From the NCBI RefSeq assembly GCF_018139145.2, contig NC_059480.1, positions 16,554,428-16,618,427 of the forward strand: 64,000 bases of DNA, given 5' to 3'. The position numbers and the translations under genes were made by a program. The notes beneath the pieces are model-generated. The model had not been told where the DNA came from, ran no database searches, and saw nothing but the letters and a program-made list of their open reading frames with translations. Source of the stretch: Gymnogyps californianus (lineage: Eukaryota > Chordata > Aves > Accipitriformes > Cathartidae). Numbering within the stretch: the first letter of the stretch is position 1; each line of letters opens with the position of its first letter. Shown here piece after piece: positions 11,401 through 22,500 of the stretch.

Positions 11401-14400
11401 AGGGAGAAGGGCTCCTGGTACCTGTCTCTGGAAGTTTTCAGCCGCACCTAACCACACTCCTCTTCAGAGCAGAGGTTGTTCTGGGTCCTGTCTAGGCTGT
11501 TTTGGCTGAAGATACTGATTGCCCTGTTTGGTTTTGCTGGGAGAGGTTCTGTGCTTGAGACAAGCTGAGACTCATCTACCACTTCATCACCAAACCTAGT
11601 ACATCCACAATAAGCCTTTGTGCCCTAGCCCAGAAAATAAACAAGGGTTTGGATGCCCTCTGGGTCAAACAGCATCACTGAAACGTGAAATCTTCCCTCC
11701 TACATCTTTAGCACCCTGCCTGAGTCTGTTCCAAGAGCTGGGGAAGAGGATGGGTGGGGGGAATGAAGGGTTCATGCTTAGGTTACTGCTGCTCTGTCAT
11801 GATGGTGGGGGAGTTTGGAGGGTGGCCCAGGGAGGGACAAAGCTATAGGATGAGGGACAAATGTGTCCAAATAGTTTGTCACCTCTCTATCTCTAGATCT
11901 GGAGTAAGCAGGTAGAACCTGCTGGTGTCTGTGCTTTCATGTGGGTTAAGGGTTAATTTGCTCCCATGTTTCTCAATCCCTGTTCCTTCCTCATGAAAAA
12001 TCATGATGGAGTGATAAAACAGTCTCAGCTTGTGCTGTGCTTTGAGAAGGTAGAGAGTTACTTGGAATGCCACCGAGGCTGTTCCTGTGCAGTGCTGTAT
12101 TGTGTCTGCAAGAGGGGATGGGAGTCTGTTGCAGTACACTGGCTTTATTGCTCTACAAGCAGCTTCTAAGCAGCTTTAGTAGCTAGTGTTACTATGTGTT
12201 ACTAAATCCCTTGCTAAGGGAATTTCCAGGCTTCATGGAAAAACAGGCTACCCAGGTCTCCTCTGAACAGGAATCTGGAAATGGTGGTACTGTGTTGCCT
12301 GTCTTACCAGCAAGCTTTCTCTGCTGTTTGCGTGACTGCAGGAGGGCATTGAACCTTATTTGCATTTGGGTAGGCAGAGTACGAGGCCACTGTCACCTAC
12401 TGAACTTGCCTCTTTTGCACTGGACGTGGCAGTAAGGACTTCTCAGCCTTCCCATTTTGGCAAGAAACATGACCCTGTCTGAGTCTGCATCCTGCCCGGA
12501 TTCCTCTGTACAATCTTCTGGACTTGTGGGGAGGTGTTTTGAAGGAGTCCCGACTGGAATATCTGATGGTGATGGGTATGCAGGGTCTTTGAAGGGGCTG
12601 GTAAGGGGGTTGAAAGCCTCCAAGCCATTAGTAGGCTTTTGGGTCCAGCCAGAATGACTGCAAAGTGTGAGAGATGTTTGCTGGCTACCTCTGAAGCTTG
12701 CTCAGATCTTCATTCCTTTGCCTGCTGCCCAAAGGTAACTTTCACATGCTGGCAGGGCAGAACAGCAGGATCTCAGATCCCACTCCTTCCAGGAGATTCA
12801 GCTTTCATGAAACGCCAGTGGGAAGGCTTTGAAGGCTGCTGACTTCTCTTGGAGGTGGATGGTGTAGCATGCTTCCTACACTACAGGGGTGCTTGTAACT
12901 CCTGGGGAACTTCCCTTGCAGAGGTTAGAGGGCGCTGCACAGCATCTGTGTCACCTGTGTTCTGTCAGCACTTGGTTGCATGGAGGCCCATGGGAAGGGA
13001 AGGAGAAGTCTATAGTTTAAATACAAACAAGGCAGTCAATGAGCATCCCTATCAGAAAATAATCTGCACACAGAGCCATTACAGCAATTTTGCATTGCAA
13101 ACAGGTATTACAAAAATCCCATGGCACTTTCCCAACAGCTTTTCTATAATGTAGATAACATAAACAGAATAAATAAGGAAATGTGATGACAGAAAAATAA
13201 CCTCAAACATATGCTGGTGAAGTCCTTTTGTTTTTTTATAACTAAGCAGTTGCCAGCAATTACTTCTGTGTCAGGTAATGATAGTTGTGGGAAGGAAAAA
13301 GTCTTATGTAGGCTTCAGATAAACTGCATCATGTAGTTTGTGTCCAAACCCACTAAGTCAGAACTGTTTGTTAGCATGTTTTAAAAAAAGTGGGTTTCAT
13401 GTGAAACAGGTGTGAGCTGCTGTGTCATTTTTGTAGACTTATACAGTATTTATGGCTTGCAGAATTCACATTTGTTATTAACCATCCTCAATAGTTTTAA
13501 ACCTTTGTTCTTCAGTACTTGCTGCTTTCCCCCCCCCCCCCCCCCCAAGGGCTCCTGAGACTGCCTGGGCTTTCCAGACAGCCATGCTATATCATGTGGG
13601 AGGCTACAAGCATTGTGTTACCAGTTCCCATTAGTGAGACAATTGCAGCAGCGAGGAGTGTGGAAAAATCCTGTTTCTCTTTAATATGATAGAAGTTGTA
13701 AAGTTAAACTGCTGTAGAGTACTCAGCTTGTCGGTAGCCAGTCCTGTTTAGCGGGTTAAGACAATATTATATTATTTGGGATTTTTAAAGCACCTGGAAA
13801 GGCCCATGTGAACAACAGAACTATTATTAAACTAGCTTTCTCAGCCTCTGGACGTGCAGCTTCCATTGACAACGTGGTTGTTAATGTGTACATAATAACT
13901 AATAGCTTGTATGATGATTAACTGCAGTCAATGCACACATTGCAAAAGTGGTAGGAAGACAAAAGCGCTGTCTCCCAGCGCGTGCTATGAGCACAGGGCA
14001 GCCAGGCCAGGCAGAGGGGAGGATGGTTGGCTAATACAGTCATGTCACGTTAAAAATTCTTGGGATAAAGGGACAGTCTCTTCTGCAAATGCTCCAACCC
14101 GTTTTTGTGTCGTACTGGAAGCTTCCTAAATGCTTCTGTCCTCTTATGCCATGGAGCCATGCATAAGGGAGGGGTGAGGACACCAGGAGATGTCTCTTCA
14201 GGGTCTGCCACTGAAAGCAGGAGGCCCTGGGAAATGCTCACAATGCTGCTTTTTGTTCAGCTGCTTCTGCAAAGCTGTTGTGGTGTGCAGCCAGTTAATA
14301 CTTGTACATCTTGAGATTTTAGCAGGTTTCATAGCCAGGTCTTCTGAGGTCATAGAAACTTTCAAGCATCTTTCTGTGTTTGCCCCTTAGTAACGTATTT

Positions 14401-17400
14401 GAAGGTGAGAGGTCTCTTCCCACCCTTATAACTAGTTTCCTAGTTGTTTGAGAGAACATTTCCCATTTTCAGCTTCATGAAAGAACTGTTTCAGAACCCC
14501 TTCCTATAAAGTAATTTCTTCTGCAGCAAGACTAACCTTGACTTACTGTAGACTTGATAAAACAGATTTGCTACCTTTGCAGAAAATGTCCTTTCCCATG
14601 CAAAGTATGAGCTAGTGTTCAGCCATTGGCCTCTCCAGAGCTGCTGCTGTAATGCACAACTTAGCCTTAAATGTATGGCAGCTGAATTGGTTGTCTGGGT
14701 GGTAACCTGTCAGCTGAAGTCTTTCTAAAAACTGGTGTAACTTTTGTAAGCTAGAAATTTTTTGGTGTGTGCAATCTCTGACATTGGAGATAAATATCTT
14801 AAAAATGCGCTTGGCTACTTCTGTTGTGATTTAAGCTGAAGTGATAAATGGCTTTGTAAATGGGTTTCTGCAATCAATGCAGCAGATGGGTTTTGATTAA
14901 CAGCTGGGCAGTGTGGTGGTGTGTCATCTTTTTCCCTTTGAAGGAAGTGAGAGATTATATTTAGCCAGGCTGATTGTGGGATTTTTCACAAGAAAGCCAA
15001 GACTCTTCTTATGAAAGTGTGTCACTTCCTACTGCTCTGAATATTGCCTTTTTATTGTATTGGTTTTAACTGGTTTCATAATCTGTTTAGAGAACAATAA
15101 CGTTGTGTGTGTAGAGGCCGATCCAGATCTGTTTTAAAGCAGAACTAGAGCCTGATAGCCTGTTGTTGGTGTGGGTCTCAAGAATTTTCCTGCACAAGCA
15201 GTGCCATGGGGCAAAGTGTGGTAAAGAAGCTGCAGAGGATGGGTGTGCGGCTGTGCTACCCTTCTGGCCAGTATCGGATCTGAACTCCTGTCTGTGTTTC
15301 AGGTTGAGCCAAAGAGCCCGTTGTTGTAGCACAGGCTCTGATGGGTTCACCATACCAGTGTTGAGTGCTGACTGATGAGTTTGCAGGTGCTCTGTTGTAG
15401 GCTTAAATCTTGCAACTGCAGTTGTCCAAGCTTGAAGTGCTTTGCCGAGCTCTAGCAGAATGCAGTCAGTGTGCTTTCTGAGGGGTGAGCTCCAGACTTG
15501 GGAACAGATTCTGGTGATACTTTGCTAAAACTGTACATGGGTCAAAAGCACAAGAGGCTCTTAAAACATTTTAATATCTTGGAGTCTAATAAGCTAAATA
15601 TTTTAGGTAGAAGAAAAACCCCTATTTTTCACTTGGCTAGGAAAATCCTATTTCTGTTGCAATTGTATTTTTGTGCCCTCTGGGACTCAAACTGAGGATT
15701 TAGCACAAAAAAAATCTAAATCGGCACTGAGGTATTTGTATAAAAGACAGGTTTTGGAAGTGTTGAGCAATAAAGGGGCCTTGCTGTCTGCTGTGGGACT
15801 ATTCATATGTATGGTACTATTCATATTAAAACACGTGCCTAAATGCTTTGTCAAGGTAGAGCCTAAATCTGAATACTTCTTTTGATAAACAGATATGTCC
15901 TTCCAATTGGGATTCAAATGATCAAGGAACAAAAGATGTCTGAGGGTGATTCGCAGGTCACTTCCTGCAAAAAGCTGCATGCCCTTGTTTGCCATGCATT
16001 TTAGAAGAGGCTGAGAGTCCTCTGATCCTGATGCATGACAGTTTCTGGGAGCTTAAAGCTAAAAAGGAATGTCTTGCTTGGTTGTATCCTGTGTAACAGG
16101 GAGCAGAGTATTTTGACGCATGATTACTGAGCCCAGTAACTTGAATTCCCATTTGTATCTTGAGCTTTCTTTGTGGTAACTCAATCCTAATGTTTTCTAG
16201 GCAGTCTGCAGGCCACTCGGGCTTTGATGGTGGCTGCAATACTCCTGGGCCTTGTTGCTGTATTTGTTGCTGTGACTGGCATGAAATGCATGAAGTGCAT
16301 GGAAGATGACCAGGTGAAGAAGATGCGGATGGCTGTCTTCGGTGGGGTGATCTTCATCATTGCAGGTTGGTAACATACAGAGTGCTTAGTGTTAAATGTG
16401 CCATTTCCTAAATGGCATTCATCTTGTATAGGATGTGAGAGGACGGGGGAGGGCTTGCTGTCATTGCTCCAACAGCATTTTGGGCTGGGAATTCCCTAGC
16501 GGACTTTGGCACAGTAGCTGCTGGCTATCTGAGGCATCAAATGGGTCTCTTGGCACTAGCATTATACTTTCTATATGAACTGCATGCCTTCCATCTCTGT
16601 TAGCAGAGCTGAGTTTGACCTGTCACCCTGCTTCAGTGAAAGGTTGTCAGCAGTCCTGCTTTTGGTGCAATGTAACTGTGGGTGACCTCAAATCCTTCCT
16701 TAATTTCTCTCCCAGCCAGCACTAAGTAACAGCTCAGAACTTCCCAGGGTAGCAGCAGCTCAGCATCACTCCAGATGCTGGTTCTGCTACGCACTTATTT
16801 TCACAGTGATTTTGTTGACTGTTTTTTCTTAAGTCATGACATTGTGTTCCCTTCACGTGCAGGTTTGGCAGCACTGGTGGCCACGTCGTGGTACGGCAAC
16901 AGAGTGGCTCGGGCCTTTTATGACCCTTTCACCCCTGTCAACACCAGGTACTGACCCATTTGATATAACACTATAGCATAGCATGACAAATGGTCACAGG
17001 GCTTAGTTTTGAGTAGCAGTGGCTCAAAACAAAGAAGGGAATTTTCCTGAGCTAGCTGGGTTTGCTTCAAACTGTGCAGAAAGAGCATTAGGACCAGATC
17101 TCATAATCCATGTGGCTCTTAAGTCTTGGCTTTGTTTTAAGGCAGCATCACTGCCAGAGACCTAACTGCTGGGACTTCTGTGTCTTTCCTCCACTAAATG
17201 CTTAAGGCTTGTTTGCACAGAGCTTGGCCCTGCTGCTGCTGTGCAGGGTGAGCTGACAGACTGGACTAACCCAGTGTACAAAGCTCTGGGCTTTGAGGGT
17301 TAGCTGAATCTCAGGCTGCTCTAAACTGCTGCCTTGCAGGAAGCCACTTCCATCCCAATTTCAGCTCCCTTCTGCTTTGTGTGAACATGCTAACACTGTA

Positions 17401-17614
17401 ATCCAGAGGCATTACTTGTAGTATTCACTTCCTTCCTTCTTTCTCCCCCAGATTTGAGTTTGGATCAGCTCTCTTCATAGGCTGGGCGGCTGCTTCTCTG
17501 GCCATTCTGGGGGGAGCCTTCCTCTGCTGCTCCTGTCCACGGAGAGAAACTTCATATCCACCTGCCCGAGGCTATCCAAAAAATGCCCCCTCCACAGGGA
17601 AGGATTATGTATAA
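8214..17614 (+). CDS. CLDN1: Claudin-1, complete gene: join(8214-8436, 16201-16365, 16863-16947, 17452-17614)
   Basis: Four-pass membrane protein that polymerises into tight-junction strands and seals epithelial paracellular space. The spliced frame is 636 nt (211 codons plus stop), the usual claudin-1 length. All introns are GT-AG, and exon lengths 223/165/85/163 agree with the mammalian gene as I recall it. Visible features: membrane segment 1 at about residues 8-28; extracellular loop 1 with the claudin signature W30, G49-L50-W51, C54 and C64; R81 before segment 2 (about 82-101); C104 and C107 in the cytoplasmic loop; segment 3 about 116-137; extracellular loop 2 (about 139-162) including F148-Y149 and R158; segment 4 about 163-183; C183/C184/C186 as likely palmitoylation sites; and a C-terminal K-D-Y-V that fits PDZ binding to ZO-1/2/3. 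The ATG is in strong context (G at -3 and +4). Identity was judged by sequence recall; no search was run. Confidence 0.97.
8450..8900 (+). repeat. Degenerate GC-rich repeated motifs at start of CLDN1 intron 1
   Basis: Variants of a G-rich motif around GTCGGGGCT recur many times. One 14-mer (CGTCGGGGCTCGGA) is present exactly at 8608-8621 and 8807-8820. Looser copies appear near 8475, 8500, 8682 and 8852. No constant period is evident by eye, so this looks like an old, decayed GC-rich minisatellite rather than a clean array. Its unit and limits would need an alignment program. Confidence 0.45.
13529..13546 (+). repeat. Poly-C run of 18 in CLDN1 intron 1
   Basis: Uninterrupted run of 18 C. Homopolymers of this length are unstable and often miscounted in sequencing, so the exact length is uncertain. 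Confidence 0.9.
16201..16365 (+). CDS. CLDN1: CLDN1 coding exon 2
   Basis: 165 nt, starting in phase 1 after the acceptor ...TTTTCTAG and ending at GCAG|GTTGGT. Encodes residues 75-129 plus the first base of codon 130: end of extracellular loop 1, R81, membrane segment 2, the short cytoplasmic loop with C104 and C107, and the start of segment 3. The residues at the exon 1/2 join (S75, S76, L77, Q78, A79, T80, R81) match the conserved claudin LQATRA stretch. Confidence 0.97.
16863..16947 (+). CDS. CLDN1: CLDN1 coding exon 3
   Basis: 85 nt between the acceptor ...CACGTGCAG and the donor AG|GTACTG. Encodes the second half of membrane segment 3 and most of extracellular loop 2, including W139-Y140 and the F148-Y149-D150-P151 stretch that shapes side-by-side and head-to-head contacts between claudins. 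Flanking introns 2 (16366-16862, 497 nt) and 3 (16948-17451, 504 nt) are short and I see nothing notable in them. Confidence 0.96.
17452..17614 (+). CDS. CLDN1: CLDN1 coding exon 4 with stop
   Basis: 163 nt including the TAA at 17612-17614, after a pyrimidine-rich acceptor (...TTTCTCCCCCAG). Encodes R158 to V211: membrane segment 4, the juxtamembrane C183/C184/C186 cluster, and a cytoplasmic tail ending K-D-Y-V. The tail is the usual claudin-1 length and the PDZ ligand is intact. Confidence 0.97.
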
Positions 17615-19510
17615 TGAAACAAAGAAGAGGAGCCACCAGCACTGGTAGTGAAAGCGTTTTGGAGAGGACACTACAATGCCACTGTCCTGAGCAGAGTTCA
17701 GATTCTAGGTTCTGCCTTCCTCTTCTCCCCAAAAATGTGTATATTTTTGTAATCCTCTTTGCTACTGGACATAACTTCTCCTTTCTCTCCCAGCCCATGG
17801 AGGAAGGCTAGCCTAGGTTCATAGGTATTGCCACTGGAAAGATGAAACCTCCAAGCTTGGGTTAAGTTTAGTATTTGGGAGTAAAAGGGAAAAATGATAC
17901 TGTTTTTTTAGATGGATGTTGGTGCTTTTTTTAGTTGTTTTTTTAAAAAAATAGATGGTAACAATTCAGTCCCATATCCCATTAAGTTAGAGCCCAGTGT
18001 GGTGTGTGTAGAAATTAAAAGAACATATATTATATACAAAGTGATGAAGCCAATAGCTTAAGGGGAAACATAATTTTAGGGAAAAGACTTTACATGTAGG
18101 AATGTTTGAAGAGATCTAAAATGCTCTTGTACCATCTTATTGGCGTCATCTTCAGCACCCTCCTTTCTGTGCAGATTGGCATGACAAAGGGTCAGACACA
18201 ATTAAATTGCTGTGACTTAACAAATTGAAACCTGTAACTGTCCGTCTCATGCTGTTGGCCAACAGAAGATGCAGTGTAAGGTGGCTTGGCTTAAGTGTAT
18301 ATTGTCACTCTTTTGACAAAATCTTCTAAGTTGACTGTATCTGAGCAAAAGGCTGCAAAATTGTGACTACAGAGGTTAGCAGACTCCCAAAGCAGCTGCA
18401 GGTTTCTCTGGTGCCAGGGAGGAGCTAAAAAAAAAAACAGATGGCCTTCTGTTTTCACTGGGTGTCTCTGGTGGGGCTGTTGCTGCTGCTCATCTTAGAC
18501 AGCGGGTGCTGCCAGTGATTGTTTCTCCATGTTCCTACCCTAGTACCTAACCGAGCTTGAAGCTTTATCCTCTTGTGTGTGTTACAGGCCACCTTTTAAC
18601 ATACACACACATTTTCCTCTTTCCTCGAGTCTTTCTCATGTGGGCTTAGTTACTGATCTCAGTTTGCTGTATGCAGCTAAATGTGTTAAACCAAACTGAA
18701 TGCACTGCCGCTCCCTGATGTTTCCCCAAGGATACCTCACATGCTGCCATTTGATCCTGTCTTTTTTCCTGTAAACACTTTCAGTGATATGAAGGCAAAT
18801 TCCAAGGAAACTGACCCAAAGATTATGGCATTTTCTTTTAATCCAAGCTCACCAAAGAGGAAGAAACTAGCGTTTTAAAGATAAAGCCATCCTTGCATAT
18901 TAAGTCATATCTAAAAAAAAATGCAACTCATCAAAGTCACTTGGTGTTTGACTTAACACTGTCTGAAGTTGGCTGGAGTCAAGTCTCATAATTCCTAGAA
19001 GGATGGTACCAGTTCTCCAAAGTTCAACCTTTTTCTACAGAAGGAAACTGGTTGCTTCTGACCAGGCTTTATAATTGTGTATGTGTTCAGAGGCATCAGA
19101 TTTCTTGATTTCCTTCTGTAGACAGGGAGAGTCTCTGGGGCTGAGGTATGTACAACCATGGTGTTGGTGGCTTGTATAAGCCTTGTACATCTGTTTGACC
19201 TGACTCTGCAACATAAATCAAAATTACTAAAAGAAACCAACCAGAGCATTTGCTTCAGGCTTGAGTTGATGTTGGCCTGTACTTGGAGCTGGGTCATGTG
19301 GCTTCCACTTCTCCATGGGGAATTGCCTGTGCACAGCAGCTGCCTCATGAGACCTCATCTTAGGAGGTGGCAGCTCAGGTCACATTAAAGAGCTGCTGAA
19401 GTCTGTGCTTTTGTATTTGCATTAACCCTGAGCCAGGGAGCAGACGCTTGTATTGGGAACTTGTATAAAGCGTTTAAACAATTTCAATAAATGGACTTTT
19501 TTAAGGAAAA
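17615..19510 (+). other. CLDN1: CLDN1 3' untranslated region
   Basis: About 1.9 kb of A/T-richer sequence after the stop, ending just past the AATAAA at 19486. It has several T runs and possible weaker signals (ATTAAA-like near 18014 and 18200). Long 3' UTRs are normal for CLDN1. The 3' limit is inferred from the poly(A) signal and the downstream T-rich/GT stretch. Confidence 0.7.
19486..19491 (+). promoter_or_regulatory. CLDN1: Canonical poly(A) signal AATAAA, likely CLDN1 3' end
   Basis: AATAAA followed within about 50 nt by a T/GT-rich downstream element (TTTTTTAAGG, then CTTGTTTTTG). It is the canonical signal at the distance from the stop expected for a full-length CLDN1 3' UTR. Cleavage would fall near 19505-19515. 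Confidence 0.65.
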
Positions 19511-22500
19511 TCAGACTGCATTACTTTCTTGTTTTTGAGCTGAACTTGGACAGTGTGCATGGAAGAGAAGAGGGGGGCCTGGGCTTTTGGCAGCCTGCCT
19601 GCCAGTGGTGTGAATCTTGTTTAGCTCTGTGTATCTATAGCAGACATAGGTGGAGACAGATCTTCTGCAGTGAGTCAGGCAGTTGTGGCCTCTGGCAGAA
19701 ACTCACCTAGTAATCTGCTACGATTGCAGCCCAGGAACCAGAAGGTCTACTCCTCGGCAAGGCAGGCTGCACCCTGGGTGGAGCAGGAGGGGGCAGGGGG
19801 AAGGCAGATGGCCCCCTTGCAGGGGAGTGGGAGCTGCAGGAATGGGGAAGGGGATGGGGTGTGGAGCCAAGGTGCTTCTGGGAGAGATGCTCTGTGTTTC
19901 AGCAGTGCTTTGCTCTCCGTAGCTTTATCCAGGGTAGGGTATGTGCAAGCTGTGGCACTCTGCATGAGATGCTCTGCCTCCAGGAAGAGATCTGCTGATC
20001 TATATGTGTCTCTTAAAAACCCTTATGTGCAATTCCTTGACGTTTCTGGGTTAACAGGATCATGAAGAGATGGGCCCTGGGAGGATCCATCTCACTTTCA
20101 AGCCCCTCTGGGAGGGTATTGTGCTTCTCCTACCTGTGACAATGAGCACAACCAGTCAGGTGTACATTTTTGCAGGCCAGGTAGAGAATGGTTCCAGCTG
20201 GAGATGGTGTTGTCTAACTGGCACTGATGCCTCCCCAGGGTACCAAGGCTCTATCACCCTTGCTTCTGCCTGGCCTGGAAACCTTTTTCCATTCACCAGG
20301 GCTCTTGTGTTCATCCCTTTTGTATTTTCGAGTACATCTGAGAGGCAAACTTTATTTAAAACATTTTCTTAAGGTCAGTCAAGGAGCTGCCTCCTCTATT
20401 TCCTCTCTCTCCAAGGGCTGCTTGCTTTTGTAATTACGAACAAAAGGAATAGACCTAATTAGGCCTTGTAAAGCTGGCAGAGCAAAACAGCCAGGCATGT
20501 GGCTGGCTGAGTGAGCTTGCAGTGCCTGGAGCAGACTGGTTGCCTGGCATAGTTTGGGGTCTATGGTCATTCTTATTCCAACCTGTCAATTAGTCAAGGA
20601 TTTCTATTGAGATTAATTTTTTCCCATGTTTTCATGCTCACTCCCTCTCCAAGGACTTTTGCAAGTTCCACTCTGAAGTTCCCTGAGCAGAAATAAGGTC
20701 CTGGGCAGAAGAACAGGGAAGGAAAGCAATCCCACCTATAAAATGGTCAGTAGGACTTCTCAGCTGCTTGCAAAAATAGGCCACTGGGGGAGACTGATCT
20801 GTGTGTGAGACTGGCACAGAGGAAACAGCCAGAGGCTAGCTTGTTTGTTTGCCATACTTCTAATTTGACAAAATTCATAGCCAAACTTTCATTTGGCTAG
20901 GGCTTGTGGATTGCCAGCAGGCTGGTTGGAAAGCCAAGGGTGAAGTTTGGGGGTAAACATAATCTCATATGGTTTATGATCCTAATTCCGGTCCAGTGGT
21001 GACAAGGGGCAGCGCCCTCCTCTCTTACTACCCAGGGATGGGGACAGGAACTTGGAGGGCTGATGTCCCAAAAGATGACCCTGGACCAGTTAGGAGAACT
21101 CTCCCTTCACCCTGCTTGGGAGGGAACTTTCCAACCCTTTTCTCCTGCGTTTCATGCGTGATCATGCAATTCTTTGTAGCCATGTTTTCTACATCCCTTT
21201 GGCCATCTGTGCTGTAGGTTTCATAGAAAAGGAGTAACATGGGTTGAAAGTTGGGGGAGAGTTTCCCACTGGATTTCAATCCTTGCATGTGACTGACATT
21301 CCTGCTGCTAAAGCCATCTTGCAATGAAATTATGGCATTTGTCTGTACAGACAATGGGAACTTTGACTGCTTCTTGGCATCTTCTTCCACCCCATATTTA
21401 TTATTCACATGGTGCCAGAGCTGTGTATGCTATGCAGGGAACTTCACTGTCAGTGGGAATTACACGCTCATTTATATTGCTTAGATATTTCAGAGTAGTA
21501 AGAGAGCTCAAGATGGTTTTGGAATAGCATCAGCCTGTTGGATTTCTTGGCTTCTTCAACTCCATAATTTTAAGAAACTGTCTGTGCTAATGCCTCTATC
21601 AGATTCAGCTTCTGATTTACACATGAGCTTCTTATAATAAATCTGCCTTTGTTTTCTGTACTGCTCTGAGCACATATATGTAGTGTATTAAAGCACTGGA
21701 AAACTCTCTGACAATGGGGATCCCAGAAATAACCAGTAGAGCTAGTGACAGCTGGTGATAAGAAATGTTTGTGAAATATTAATACAAGCTCAGAATTTTT
21801 TTAATATAAGGCAGAAGCAGAAATAATGGTATTACTGAGGGAAAGAAGTTAATGCAGCACTTCTGCTTAAAAGCAAACCCCAGAAATGCCAGTAGCTTCC
21901 TGAAGATGCTCAAATGTAGCAGATTTACAAATCTAGATGAGTAACCAAACTGAAAGAGCTCAAGCCTTTGTCCTGAGCATGGAGACATATGGAATAACTC
22001 CAGGGCAGCCAATGAATTGACAGTGATGTAAAATTGTCTGTGTTTTCACAAAGGATATCTAAAAGATGCCAAAAGTAGCAGCACCATGTTCCAGGGTCTT
22101 ACACCTGTCTCTATCTGAAGAGGCATCCCACAGAGTCAGCTCTTTGTACAGTGGCAGGGCTGCAGTCAAATCGTGCAATGTAAGACCTCTCAGGTGGCCA
22201 AACAGTCCTGCCAGCAAGTAGCACCCATGTGTGCATGTATGCCATTAGGATTTCTCCCCTGCGACATTGTTTGCGCACCGCCTTAGTACCCACCAACTGG
22301 CAGAGGAGACGGCTGGTGTCACACAGAGCAGAGATAGGATTGCTCATCACAGACCTGGTCCAGGTGCACTCATTTTTCAGAGGGTGCTGCAGTTTACCCC
22401 ACCAACCACAGACTCACAACAACCACGTGTTTCAGCTGAGGCTTTGCATCCAACTGGGCAACTGACCTGGACTTTCCAAACTGGCCCTTTGATTGCAACA

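Larger units (their letters stand above)
8437..16200 (+). other. CLDN1: CLDN1 intron 1 (7.8 kb)
   Basis: Long first intron, from donor GTAAGT at 8437 to an acceptor TTTTCTAG ending at 16200. The first 0.5 kb is G+C-rich with degenerate repeated motifs (separate entry). The rest is A/T-richer unique-looking sequence with a poly-C run at 13529-13546. Open frames here (up to about 130 codons) overlap on both strands and look like chance. A long first intron is typical of CLDN1 and commonly carries enhancers, but I cannot point to one. Confidence 0.9.
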